Assembly (NCBI RefSeq): GCF_002835995.1
Contig: NZ_PJBZ01000067.1
Coordinates: 1-64,000, forward strand
DNA length: 64,000 nt
Origin: Psychromonas sp. Urea-02u-13
GTDB taxonomy: Bacteria; Pseudomonadota; Gammaproteobacteria; Enterobacterales; Psychromonadaceae
Direction of reading: 5' to 3'
Below are positions 9,135-17,517 of the stretch, piece after piece. Within the stretch, counting starts at the first letter, position 1. Every line of letters begins with the position of its first letter. The notes under the pieces are model-generated. The model did no database searches and was not told where the DNA came from. It saw nothing but the letters and a program-made list of their open reading frames with translations. The translations under genes and the position numbers were made by a program.

Positions 9135-11065
9135 TACCAGATAACTCCGTTGTTTGTTTTTTGCTTAACAGGTTGAGATTGATTGCGTTTTTGATACTCA
9201 ATTTGCATTTTTCGACGTAATAAAATAGAAGGATCATCGGGCATATTTTTAAGCCAGTTAGGTAACGCTTCTAATTCTTGATTACTTTCTTCGTCGCTTT
9301 CGCTCAGTGGTTGTGCCGGCTGTTCATCCTGCTTATTTTCTTGTTGCTGCTTATCTTGCTCTGCTTGCTGTTGTTTTTGTTGCTGCTCTTTTTCTTCTTG
9401 TGCTTGTTGTTCTTTTTCATTTTGAGACTGTTGCTCTGCTTGTTTTTTATCTTGCTCAGACTGTTTTTGTGACTCTTGTTTCTCACTGTCTTTTTGCTGT
9501 TTATCTTGTTCTGAATCCTGCTGCTCTTGCTCTTTTTGTTGCTTATCTTGATCTGAATCTTGTTGCTGATCCTGTTGATTCTGATCATCCTTTTTCTGTT
9601 GTTTATCCTGTTTCTTATCTTTGTTTTGTTGCTGTTTCTGTTGATCTTTTTGCTGTTCTTGGATCTGTTTAATTACACCTTTGTTTTCTGCTGCCTGTTT
9701 CATAGCGGGATCAATAGCTAACGCGTTATCGTATGCTTCAATGGCTTTATCTAACTGTTGCAGTTGTGCGAAGTTATTACCTTGATTATAAAAGGTATCT
9801 GCATTATCTGGCTGTTGTTTGATTGCTTGATCAAATTTCTCAAGTGCCTGGTCATATTGTTTGTTTTTATATAACGCATTCGCTTGTTCTAATGGTGTTT
9901 CGTAAAGCTCACTGGCCCTTTGGTAGTCTTCATCTTGATAAGCATCATAGGCATTTTGTTGGTCGTTTTTCCAGATGGAGTCCTCTGTCTTTTCAACTAA
10001 CGTATTTTCTGCTGCTTCAAGTGGCGGACTACTTAAAGGTAAATATACGGCCAGTAAAAGGGCAAAGAAAACACCTTTTCGAAACAATAATAAAAACAGG
10101 GGTAATAATAAAAAACTTAACCAGTAACCATCATCAATAGAGAACTGATCTGACGCGGCTTGCTCTGATTCGTTTTTACGTGTTTGTTTTATATTATCGT
10201 AATAACTGCCGAGCTGGTTGATATCGCTGCTGTCATTACGACTGGTGAGATACAAACCATTGCTTGCCTGTGCAATATCATAAAGTGGTTGTCCTGATAA
10301 TTTAGGCACTATAATTTCGCCACTGTCACTTTTAAGTAACGAACCATTAGGTAATGTAATGGGCGCCCCTTGTTCTGTGGCGACGGCTAAAATAGACACT
10401 ATCCAGTCTTCACCTTTTAGAATTTCTTGCATCTCTTGTGATTGTTGCTCTGTTATATCATCACTAATAAAAACAATATGCCCTTGTGTATAACCGGCAT
10501 TTTTTAACAGTTCAATGGCTTTCTTTAAGGCTAGATCTGCACGCGAGCCTCTAACCGGCATAATGTCAGGGCTAAGATGGGGAATATGATTGATGATGGC
10601 ATTGCCATCCCGTGTTAATGGCGCAACGGTAAACGCATCGCCTGCATAGGCTATCATTGCTTTTTCGCCTTCGCTCCACTGTTTAATCAGATCAATGGCT
10701 TTGAATTTTGCTTGCGATAAACGGTTCGGTTTAATATCGGTAGCAAACATCGAATAACTCAAATCAAATACGATGACCTGTGCTTTTTCCATCTCATAAA
10801 CAGGCATCTCAATACTACGCCATGTCGGGCCTGCTAAGGCGATACAAGCAATCACAGCTAAACTATTAAACGCCCAAAAATGCGTCTTTGAATGACCTGC
10901 TTTGCTCACGATATTGGCACTGAGGTGAGGGGCTATTAAACCTTGGTGCTCTGCCTTGCTACTATTTTTAAAACGCAGTAGCGAAAAAACAAAGATGACA
11001 ATTAGGCCTAATAACCAAAGTGGACGTAAAAAATCCATTGGCATAGCGCTCATTTCAGGCAACAT
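9134..11065 (-). CDS. BatB/BatC fusion: VWA domain plus TPR and Gln-rich tail
   Basis: 643 residues. N-terminal membrane segments flank a von Willebrand A domain with the metal site DLSYS (about residues 98-102). A second pair of membrane segments comes near 310-345. Then come TPR repeats (about 380-465; YDQALEKFDQAI and LDKAIEAYDNAL are typical TPR helices). A highly charged low-complexity tail rich in Gln, Lys, Asp and Glu runs from about 468 to 600. In many bacteria BatB and BatC are separate, so this is a fusion. It overlaps batA by 11 bases. Confidence 0.88.
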   Translation of the reverse strand: MLPEMSAMPMDFLRPLWLLGLIVIFVFSLLRFKNSSKAEHQGLIAPHLSANIVSKAGHSKTHFWAFNSLAVIACIALAGPTWRSIEMPVYEMEKAQVIVFDLSYSMFATDIKPNRLSQAKFKAIDLIKQWSEGEKAMIAYAGDAFTVAPLTRDGNAIINHIPHLSPDIMPVRGSRADLALKKAIELLKNAGYTQGHIVFISDDITEQQSQEMQEILKGEDWIVSILAVATEQGAPITLPNGSLLKSDSGEIIVPKLSGQPLYDIAQASNGLYLTSRNDSSDINQLGSYYDNIKQTRKNESEQAASDQFSIDDGYWLSFLLLPLFLLLFRKGVFFALLLAVYLPLSSPPLEAAENTLVEKTEDSIWKNDQQNAYDAYQDEDYQRASELYETPLEQANALYKNKQYDQALEKFDQAIKQQPDNADTFYNQGNNFAQLQQLDKAIEAYDNALAIDPAMKQAAENKGVIKQIQEQQKDQQKQQQNKDKKQDKQQKKDDQNQQDQQQDSDQDKQQKEQEQQDSEQDKQQKDSEKQESQKQSEQDKKQAEQQSQNEKEQQAQEEKEQQQKQQQAEQDKQQQENKQDEQPAQPLSESDEESNQELEALPNWLKNMPDDPSILLRRKMQIEYQKRNQSQPVKQKTNNGVIW

Positions 11066-12038
11066 GGCGGCCCCTTAATTTTAAATAAAGCGTAAAGAGA
11101 AATAGAATTAATATCGCTAATGAAAGTGGCCAATAGAAAAGGTCTTTTTCAGGTCTAAATTCTAAAAAGTCACTTTCAATCGGCTCTAATAAATTCAATT
11201 GCTGGTAGATATCCTGTAATTCGTCTTGGTTACGAGCACGGAAGTATTGACCACCGGTTAATTTTGCAATTTTGGTTAATGTTTTTTCATCTAAGTCTGC
11301 AGAAGGGTTAACACGTTGCTTGCCCCAAAAACCTTTGCGTGTCATCTCATCGGCGCCAATACCAATGGTGTAAATGGTAATGTTGTTTTTGGCCGCTTGT
11401 TTAGCCGCTTGAAGCGGTTCGATAATACCCGATGTATTCGCACCATCAGTTAATAAAATAAGTACTCGTTGCTCATTTTTATTCTCCACAAAGCGTTTGA
11501 TTGCCAGTGCAATTGATTCACCAATAGCCGTTTTTTGCCCTACTAAGCCGAGTTCGGTTTCTGAGAGCATCTGTTTAATGGTTTTTAAATCAAAGGTGAG
11601 CGGGGTTTGTAAATAGGCGTGATCAGCAAACAGTATTAACCCTAATCGGTCACCGTTGCGCAAATCAATAAAGTCATTTAATAGGTCTTTTACTAAGGTT
11701 AAACGGTCCACGGTTTTGCCATTTAACTGCATATCCACCTCTTGCATACTGCCAGAGAGATCTAGCGAGACAATCATATCGCGGCTTTCTTGCTGTAGAC
11801 GAATCGGCTCACCAAACCAAATCGGTTTGGCTAATGCACAAAGTAGCAATAGCCATACTAACCAAGGAATAAAGACGTTTAAATTATTCTTTTGCGCGTC
11901 GGATTGTTGCTCCGTAATGCCCTGTGCCAGTGGTATCCACACTTGGGTATAACTGCGTTTCTGTGAGGCTAAGAAGTAACGGGCTAAAAGGGGCAAAGGT
12001 AATACAATAAAGACCCAAAGATAGGTGAACTCAAACAT
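11055..12038 (-). CDS. batA: BatA-like membrane VWA protein
   Basis: 327 residues: two N-terminal membrane segments (near 5-20 and 55-75), a von Willebrand A domain with the MIDAS motif DLSGS near residue 93, and a C-terminal membrane segment at about 303-322 (LSLAILILFLFTLYL). It is probably a partner of the BatB/C fusion at the inner membrane, assisted by the MoxR ATPase. Eight bases overlap the upstream DUF4381 gene, so translation is coupled. The metal ion or ligand it binds cannot be read from sequence. Confidence 0.88.
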   Translation of the reverse strand: MFEFTYLWVFIVLPLPLLARYFLASQKRSYTQVWIPLAQGITEQQSDAQKNNLNVFIPWLVWLLLLCALAKPIWFGEPIRLQQESRDMIVSLDLSGSMQEVDMQLNGKTVDRLTLVKDLLNDFIDLRNGDRLGLILFADHAYLQTPLTFDLKTIKQMLSETELGLVGQKTAIGESIALAIKRFVENKNEQRVLILLTDGANTSGIIEPLQAAKQAAKNNITIYTIGIGADEMTRKGFWGKQRVNPSADLDEKTLTKIAKLTGGQYFRARNQDELQDIYQQLNLLEPIESDFLEFRPEKDLFYWPLSLAILILFLFTLYLKLRGRHVA

Positions 12039-12531
12039 CTTTTCTTTCCTGTTTATTACTGTGTTTTTTAATCTGTTTTGGTAATTCGATTATCCAGCGT
12101 TTAGCATCGGAAAAGTCTTTGTCATCAATGCTATGGATATCTGTTTGGTACAAGCGTTGTAGAAATTCTTGTTTATTTTTGAACATCGGGGCTGTTGCGT
12201 ATTTTTGCAGAAATTCAAACCAAGACTCACCGTGTAATGAAGCGACCTCATCACGCGAGAAATAGCTTAAAGCACAACCTTTTAGTAACTGATTAAGCGC
12301 CACAAAGTTTGCTTTTTGTTGTTTCAACTGTGCAAGTTTAGCCAATTGCGCCTTTTGCATTTTTTGTTGAATTTTAATCTTTTTGAGAAAATAATAAACA
12401 CTACAAATGACTGCAATTATCAGGATTAATAACGCCCAGTAAATCGGTGCTGGCGGAAACCAATTCGGTGCTGTTGGGGCGATAATGTCGTTGAGTTGTG
12501 CCAGCGGATCTTGATTAGCGAGCGGGGACAT
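12031..12531 (-). CDS. DUF4381 family membrane protein
   Basis: 166 residues with one N-terminal membrane segment (about 29-48, IYWALLILIIAVICSVYYFL), then a basic helical cytoplasmic domain. It matches the DUF4381 family, regularly found between DUF58 and batA genes in gammaproteobacterial moxR operons. It has no known catalytic motif. It overlaps both neighbours (17 bases with the DUF58 gene, 8 with batA). Confidence 0.85.
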   Translation of the reverse strand: MSPLANQDPLAQLNDIIAPTAPNWFPPAPIYWALLILIIAVICSVYYFLKKIKIQQKMQKAQLAKLAQLKQQKANFVALNQLLKGCALSYFSRDEVASLHGESWFEFLQKYATAPMFKNKQEFLQRLYQTDIHSIDDKDFSDAKRWIIELPKQIKKHSNKQERKDV

Positions 12532-13471
12532 GAAATTGTTCCATTAATGGCGATGATGCACAAATATTATAAAGCGGGATTCCCTGCTTAATAAAAGTAT
12601 TTTCTATTTTTTGTTGGCGTAACGTGGCTGCATCTTGGTAGTCTTTTGACGCATTTTTTTTAAAGAAACCACTGCCATTTAAGCTATTAATTTGCAGTTG
12701 TGTTTTGAGTGCTTTTTTAGGTAATAATTGCTCTAAAGGATCACTGATTTGCCAAGCATTTATCTGGTTATGACGATTAATCAGCGTTAATAGTTTCTGG
12801 CAACTTTCATCAAGTTGCGAAAAGTCACTGATCAAATGTATTTGGCTACCCGTTTGTACTAAGCGTGATAAACGTTTCAGCTGTAATAATAACGATTGCG
12901 GATGATCATTGTTTTTAAAGGGTTGAGGCACACACAATTGTTGGCTTTGATGTATAAATCGCATCAGGCCTTTACTGCGACCAGTTGGTTTTAGTTCGGC
13001 AACCTGTTGTTGATTAAATACAATGCCACCTAAGCGATCACCACGTTGTTTTGCTTGCCAGCTTAGCAGTGAAGCAAGATGACAGGCTTGTACCGATTTA
13101 AAGACAAACTGACTACCAAAAATCATGCTGTCGGAAAGGTCCAAAAGAATAAATACTGGACGTTCTTTCTCTTCGTGAAATAGTTTGGTATGTGCTTTAC
13201 CGGTGCGCGCGGTGACAGACCAGTCAATAGTGCGCACATCATCACCTGATTGATAATGACGGACTTCGGCAAACTCCATGCCACGGCCTTTAATTTTGGC
13301 TAAATAGTTACCGGCTAATTGCTGGTAAGCGGCGGTCGCACGTGGTTGAAGTTGCAGCTTCTCTTGCTGTTTATAACTGAGCAATTCATTCAGCTGCACA
13401 TCTACCCCGGTTTGATAGGGGGTATTGTCAAACAGGGCGATCGTTTTTTGTTTGTTTTTCAAAGAAGTCAT
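12515..13471 (-). CDS. DUF58 domain protein of the moxR operon
   Basis: 318 residues, no signal peptide or membrane segment. It carries the DUF58 signature block REVRHYQSGDDVRTIDWSVTARTGK-like as AEVRHYQSGDDVRTIDW (about residues 68-84), followed by a VWA-like half with LLDLSDSM. The MoxR-DUF58 pair is widespread and thought to act as a chaperone-like unit for metal loading or complex assembly. Its ATG overlaps the moxR stop (TAATG). Confidence 0.9.
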   Translation of the reverse strand: MTSLKNKQKTIALFDNTPYQTGVDVQLNELLSYKQQEKLQLQPRATAAYQQLAGNYLAKIKGRGMEFAEVRHYQSGDDVRTIDWSVTARTGKAHTKLFHEEKERPVFILLDLSDSMIFGSQFVFKSVQACHLASLLSWQAKQRGDRLGGIVFNQQQVAELKPTGRSKGLMRFIHQSQQLCVPQPFKNNDHPQSLLLQLKRLSRLVQTGSQIHLISDFSQLDESCQKLLTLINRHNQINAWQISDPLEQLLPKKALKTQLQINSLNGSGFFKKNASKDYQDAATLRQQKIENTFIKQGIPLYNICASSPLMEQFHVPAR

Positions 13472-14430
13472 TATGCAGGCAGCGCAACTTGGTTGATGAT
13501 TTCTTTAATTACGCGGTTAGCATTAATGCCTTGTGCTTCAGCTTCATAACTTAAAATAAGGCGATGACGTAATACCGGATATAGATTTTGGATAATATCG
13601 TCTGGCATCACATAATCACGGTTATCAAGCCATGCGCGTGCTTTTGCAGTACGCATCAATGCCAGTGTTGCACGAGGGCTTGCGCCGTAGCTTATCCACT
13701 CTTTAAGCTGACTGCCGTAACGCTCTGGCTGACGTGTTGCGATAATAAGGTCAATCAAGTATTGCTCTAGGTGCGGTGCAATATTGATGTTCATAATTTC
13801 TTTGCGAATGGCAAATATTTGCTCGTTCAGCAAAGGAGTTACTTCGGCGACTTTCTCTTTTAAAATCTCTTTATGATTAAGCGCTAAAATCTCTTTTTCG
13901 GTAGCTGCATCAGGGTAATCAAGCTCTAAATGCATAATGAAGCGGTCTAATTGTGCTTCAGGCAACGGGTAAGTTCCCTCTTGTTCAAGCGGGTTTTGTG
14001 TCGCCATTACTAAAAACAGTTCTGGAAGTTTATAGGTTGTTTTACCGACGGTGATTTGATGCTCTGCCATGGCTTCTAATAAGGCTGATTGCACTTTTGC
14101 TGGCGCACGGTTTATCTCATCGGCCAAAATCAAATTATGGAAAAGCGGGCCTTTTTCAAAGATAAACTCACCGGTTTCTTGGCGGAAAATATCGGTGCCG
14201 GTTAAATCAGAAGGTAATAGGTCTGGAGTAAACTGAATGCGGTGGAAGTCTCCCTCAATGCCATCTGAAAGTGCATTAATCGCACGTGTTTTAGCAAGTC
14301 CGGGGGGGCTTTCTACTAAAATGTGTCCATCGGCTAATAAAGCAATTAATAAACCATCAACCAAGTCACTTTGGCCTAAGATCATTTTATTAAGGTACAC
14401 ACGAAGTGCATCAAGTTGTTGTTTTGCCAT
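13471..14430 (-). CDS. moxR: MoxR family AAA+ ATPase
   Basis: AAA+ ATPase, first gene of the moxR-bat operon. 319 residues from the ATG at 14430, preceded by AAGAAG at good spacing. The Walker A region is ESPPGLAKT, Walker B LILADEINRAP, sensor-1 MATQNPLEQEGTYPLPEAQLDRF contains the family-typical QNP motif. A longer frame opens at 14484, but its first 2-3 codons lie inside the repeat element ending at 14477 and it lacks a ribosome site, so I rejected that start. MoxR proteins act with VWA partners in maturation of complexes. The target here is unknown. Confidence 0.93.
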   Translation of the reverse strand: MAKQQLDALRVYLNKMILGQSDLVDGLLIALLADGHILVESPPGLAKTRAINALSDGIEGDFHRIQFTPDLLPSDLTGTDIFRQETGEFIFEKGPLFHNLILADEINRAPAKVQSALLEAMAEHQITVGKTTYKLPELFLVMATQNPLEQEGTYPLPEAQLDRFIMHLELDYPDAATEKEILALNHKEILKEKVAEVTPLLNEQIFAIRKEIMNINIAPHLEQYLIDLIIATRQPERYGSQLKEWISYGASPRATLALMRTAKARAWLDNRDYVMPDDIIQNLYPVLRHRLILSYEAEAQGINANRVIKEIINQVALPA

Positions 14431-14476
14431 ATTAATATTCTTCTTAAATTTTAGTTCTGGAGAGTTATTGAATAAT

Positions 14477-14737
14477 ATACCCATGCTACCTCAAGATGCA
14501 AAGTCAGCAAGGCAAATTGTGCTGAGATACTAGGCATAAAATTGAAGCCTAGTCATTCTAAGTCGAAATTTTATAACGACGTAGATCGGTACAAGTTGCC
14601 TTGCCCTACGGGGCGCAAGCTCGAAAACCAGTTCGGCGTTACAACAATCAAAAAGTGAATAACAATTACCTCATATTGTGCCTTGCTCTGGTTATCGAGC
14701 TTGTGCCTGACAAAGCATCTTGAGGTAACATGGGTAT
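14477..14737 (+). mobile_element. Non-autonomous repeat element, subfamily 2, copy C
   Basis: 261-bp element with terminal inverted repeats: left ATACCCATGCTACCTCAAGA, right TCTTGAGGTAACATGGGTAT. The core CCTTGCCCTACGGGGCGC is in forward orientation. Internal inverted arms CTGGTTATCGAGCTTG-type allow folding. It is the reverse-orientation counterpart of the element at 15854-16178. It lies between the moxR start and the 46-aa gene. The flanks AAT (14474-14476 and 14738-14740) could be a target duplication. Confidence 0.85.
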
Positions 14738-14876
14738 AATAGTCACTTGTCTGTCAAGAAAGTTCCCTTATTTCCTCCCAGATATAAGCTTTTATGATTT
14801 CAAACATGTTTTTTTTCTATTCTTTACGTATTATTAACAAATTATCATTTATTTTAACGACTGAAGGGAGTTAAAC

Positions 14877-15017
14877 ATGAGCGCATTAGAATCGTTTATT
14901 TGGCACACGTTAGGTTATGCGGCTATGCCTGTGATATTTTTTGGCGGGTTTATTGGTGTTTTTTTTGTTGCTTGCGCAATTTTGAAGATGACAGGTAATA
15001 CGCCTGTCGAAGATTAA
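14877..15017 (+). CDS. Small single-span membrane protein (46 aa)
   Basis: 46-residue peptide (starts MSALESFIWH, ends NTPVED) with one hydrophobic segment at about 15-38. A strong ribosome site (GGGAG) sits six bases before the ATG, and a terminator with a long T tract follows, so it looks like a monocistronic gene. It resembles the short-protein family TIGR02808 known from Vibrio and relatives. That match is from memory. No function is known. Confidence 0.75.
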   Translation: MSALESFIWHTLGYAAMPVIFFGGFIGVFFVACAILKMTGNTPVED

Positions 15018-15052
15018 GATAAAAACGCTACAGCTACGAAGTAAATATTGAT

Positions 15053-15088
15053 AAGCTTTCTGATTAATTTTAGAAAGCTTTTTTTTTG
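15053..15088 (+). terminator. Rho-independent terminator after the 46-aa gene
   Basis: 9-bp stem AAGCTTTCT / AGAAAGCTT with a 10-base loop, followed by eight or more T. 36 bases after the stop codon. Confidence 0.85.
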
Positions 15089-15099
15089 TCTTTTTTAGG

Positions 15100-15132
15100 G
15101 AGTTTAGTTGCGTAACTAAACTCTGTTATAAT
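15100..15132 (+). promoter_or_regulatory. Promoter with perfect palindrome upstream of sixA
   Basis: A perfect -10 hexamer TATAAT at 15127-15132. The expected -35 region is covered by a perfect 10-bp inverted repeat (GAGTTTAGTT / AACTAAACTC, spacer GCGT, 15100-15123), with only a poor -35 match (TTTAGT, 18-base spacer). The layout suggests a repressor or activator operator. I do not recognise the regulator. Confidence 0.5.
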
Positions 15133-15206
15133 TGGATTAGGCAATTTACTTCAATAACTTATCAATATAACTACTCACCGATTGAGTGCTTATCAGGAGA
15201 ATATAG

Positions 15207-15674
15207 ATGCAAATATATATTATGCGTCACGGGCAAGCTGAGATGATGGCAAATTCTGATTCTGAACGCGCATTAACTAATATCGGTCGCAGTGAGTCTG
15301 AAAAAATGGCCAGTAGTTTAGCCAAGCAAGATATTACCTTTGATGCGGTGCTCGTTAGCCCTTATTTACGTGCGCAGCAAACCTGGGAATCAGTACGTCC
15401 ATTTTTCCCTGAACTGTCTAATGTGCAAACGATTAAATCATTAACACCTAGTGGCAGTGCAAGAAAGTCAGTGAACGAAATACTGGCGTTACAAGCAATG
15501 GATATTAAATCATTATTGATTGTTTCTCACTTACCTTTGGTGGGTTACATTGTTGGTGAGCTTGCACCCGCTGCCGGCGTACCGGCCTTTGCGACTTCTT
15601 CGGTTGGATATGTAGAATTAGATGATAATGGTTTTGGTTATTTGCATAGCTTAACCAGAGTCTCGCAGTTGTAG
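15207..15674 (+). CDS. sixA: Phosphohistidine phosphatase SixA
   Basis: Cytoplasmic histidine phosphatase that removes phosphate from His-containing phosphotransfer domains (ArcB-type) and in E. coli also acts on the nitrogen PTS protein NPr. 155 residues. The catalytic RHG motif is at the N-terminus (IMRHGQAE) and the second catalytic His lies in IVSHLPLVG. The ribosome site CAGGAG is ideally spaced. It stands alone, downstream of a palindromic promoter. Confidence 0.92.
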   Translation: MQIYIMRHGQAEMMANSDSERALTNIGRSESEKMASSLAKQDITFDAVLVSPYLRAQQTWESVRPFFPELSNVQTIKSLTPSGSARKSVNEILALQAMDIKSLLIVSHLPLVGYIVGELAPAAGVPAFATSSVGYVELDDNGFGYLHSLTRVSQL

Positions 15675-15734
15675 ATTGAAAATCATTATTTTGGGCATTA
15701 GTGAGCACCTTTTCTATTTAGCTGGGCATCTCAT

Positions 15735-16429
15735 ATGAATCACTTCAAACTGGCTGTTGCTCAAGTTGCGTCGATTAAAGGGGATATCGACGCGAATATA
15801 AAGACGCACTTGAAAGCACTAATAAAGGCCAGTGAGTTAAATGTTAACTACTTATACCCATGCCACCTCAAGATGCGTTGTCAGGCACAAGCTCGATAAC
15901 CAGAGCAAGGCACAACATGAGGTAACCTATCGAACGTTAACTACGTGAACCTTCTAACGGTAGGATTAAAAAAAGACGTTAATCTATTATTGTTATTCAC
16001 TTTTCGATTGTTGTAACGCTGGGCTGGTTTTCGAGCTTGCGCCCCGTAGGGCAAGGTAACTTGCACCCATCTACGTCGTTATAAAATTTCGACTTAGAAT
16101 GACTAGGCTTCAATTTTATGCCTGGTATATCGGCACAATTTGTCTTGCTGACTTTGCATCTTGAGGTAGCATGGGTATTTGCCAGTGTGTTGATTAGTGA
16201 GGCGGGTTACAGTGAAGATACTGCTGTGCTTAAAGGTTATGCCAAAAAATTCAACATACTGGTTGCAATGGCAAACCATAATCGGGCAACCGGTGGGTGG
16301 AAACCGATTGGAAAAAATGCAATTTGGTCAAACACTGGATTACTTGCACAAGCAAATGAAACACAAGATGCCTTGATTGTCGCAGAAAAACGAGAGGCCG
16401 GCTGGATTGCTCAAGTGTTTGAAATATAA
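15735..16429 (+). pseudogene. Nitrilase-family hydrolase remnant, split by a repeat element
   Basis: The first 40 codons (15735-15854; MNHFKLAVAQVASIKGDI) are the N-terminal strand and helix of a carbon-nitrogen hydrolase. The frame then enters the repeat element and stops at 15899. After the element, 16179-16429 restores the C-terminal ~83 residues (GYAKKFNILVAMANHNR ... GKNAIWSNTGLLAQ). The normal family length is about 250-280, so about 120-140 residues including the catalytic Glu, Lys and Cys are missing, not just interrupted. A frame from 16118 joins element sequence to this remnant and is not a real gene. Confidence 0.85.
15854..16178 (-). mobile_element. Non-autonomous repeat element, subfamily 2, copy D
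   Basis: 325-bp element with ends ATACCCATGCCACCTCAAGA and TCTTGAGGTAGCATGGGTAT. It is reverse-oriented relative to copy C (core reads GCGCCCCGTAGGGCAAGG on the plus strand). It has about 65 internal bases (15932-15998) that C lacks. Internal inverted arms at 15885-15903 and 16024-16042 can pair. It is inserted inside a nitrilase-family gene. Confidence 0.85.
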
Positions 16430-16492
16430 ATAGCATTATTCATCGGACATATTATTAGCCATGTTATTAGTCATGTTATCAGTAAGGTTTGT

Positions 16493-16993
16493 ATGAGTAT
16501 TATTACCTATTATTTACAGATGAACTCAGTTGATGAGCTTATCGGGAAAGAAGCGTCGTTAGGTTTAGTGATTAACGAAGCTAAGATTAATGAGTTTCGA
16601 GTGAATAAATTTCTTTATCAATTAGTGGGTGAGCAGTGGCAATGGCAGGATAAACTCTCTGAATCAGATGCGCAGTGGGAGGCATACGTCAGTGATCCTA
16701 ATTTACGTACTTGGATTGCTTATTATCAAGGCAGTATTGCCGGTTACTTTGAATTACAAAGTGATGGACAAGGAACAACTGAAATTATGTATTTTGGCTT
16801 AGCGCCACATTTCATTGGTAAAGGATTTGGTGGCTATCTACTGTCGCAGGCTATTTTAAATGCTTGGTCAATGACGGGGACAAACAGAGTGTTTGTGCAT
16901 ACTTGCTCATTAGATCATGCCTCAGCGTTAGCCAATTATAAAGCCAGAGGTTTCAAGTTATACCAAAGTGAGTCCACAGAGGCTGTTTGTTAA
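16493..16993 (+). CDS. GNAT family N-acetyltransferase
   Basis: 166 residues with the GNAT fold: the acetyl-CoA binding motif A is visible as FGLAPHFIGKGFGGYLLSQAI (Q/RxxGxG/A as HFIGKGFGG) at about 104-124, and the C-terminal HTCSLDHASALANYKARGF block is typical. The family moves an acetyl group from acetyl-CoA to an amine, but the substrate cannot be told. GTTTGT precedes the ATG with no strong ribosome site. It lies 63 bases after the nitrilase remnant and may once have been in its operon. Confidence 0.85.
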   Translation: MSIITYYLQMNSVDELIGKEASLGLVINEAKINEFRVNKFLYQLVGEQWQWQDKLSESDAQWEAYVSDPNLRTWIAYYQGSIAGYFELQSDGQGTTEIMYFGLAPHFIGKGFGGYLLSQAILNAWSMTGTNRVFVHTCSLDHASALANYKARGFKLYQSESTEAVC

Positions 16994-17062
16994 CTTAGAG
17001 AGTTGTATTAATTATGCTGATTATTTATCGACTATTTATTGAATGTAGAGATAAGGGACGCT

Positions 17063-17437
17063 ATGAACTATCAACAGTTTAATCAATTTTGTAAATCCTT
17101 GCCGGCAACTACTTATGTCATGCAGTGGGGAGATTCTCACGTATGGAAGGTCGGCGGAAAAGTGTTTTCTGTGGGTGGTTGGGGGCCTGATAAATTGCCT
17201 GCTTTTACCTTTAAAACCTCAGATAATAACTTTCAATTTTTAAAAAAGAGTGAAGGGTATCGACCGGCACCTTATTTTGCATCGCGGGGCATGAAGTGGA
17301 TACAGCATGTTGCAGGTGATGATAGCTTAGATGAAGAGCTTCATTATTATTTATTAGAGTCTTATCGATTAGTGTCGTTAGGTTTAACCAAGATAAAGCA
17401 AAAAGAGTTAGGGCTTAATCAGCCGGCAGAAGAGTAG
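17063..17437 (+). CDS. MmcQ/YjbR family protein
   Basis: 124 residues from the ATG at 17063, chosen because AAGGGA lies eight bases upstream. A TTG 24 bases earlier gives a longer frame without a ribosome site. It matches the MmcQ/YjbR family (motifs WGDSHVWKVGGKVFSVGGW and PAPYFASRGMKWIQ), small double-wing DNA-binding-like proteins of unknown role. A hairpin terminator follows. Confidence 0.88.
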   Translation: MNYQQFNQFCKSLPATTYVMQWGDSHVWKVGGKVFSVGGWGPDKLPAFTFKTSDNNFQFLKKSEGYRPAPYFASRGMKWIQHVAGDDSLDEELHYYLLESYRLVSLGLTKIKQKELGLNQPAEE

Positions 17438-17465
17438 TTAGCAAGAGGATTTTTACATTGAATAA

Positions 17466-17506
17466 AAAGCAGTGAATGACAATAGATAAACGTCATCACT
17501 GCTTTA
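17466..17506. terminator. Hairpin between convergent yjbR-like gene and trpA
   Basis: Inverted repeat AAAGCAGTGAATGAC / GTCATCACTGCTTT (one mismatch) with an 11-base loop. A and T tracts flank the stem on both sides, so it can serve both converging genes. Confidence 0.75.
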
Positions 17507-17517
17507 TAAATAAAAGC

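Noticed and set aside
9278-9672. Leu/Phe-rich and Lys/Asn-rich frames across 9278-9672
   Set aside because: Other-frame readings of the Gln-rich low-complexity tail of the BatB/C fusion.
14431-14484. Extended moxR N-terminus starting at 14484
   Set aside because: The start lies in the repeat element, has no ribosome site, and the added residues do not fit the MoxR family.
16118-16429. 103-aa open frame with a plausible start
   Set aside because: Its first 20 codons are repeat-element sequence and the rest is the C-terminal remnant of the disrupted nitrilase gene; not a functional gene.
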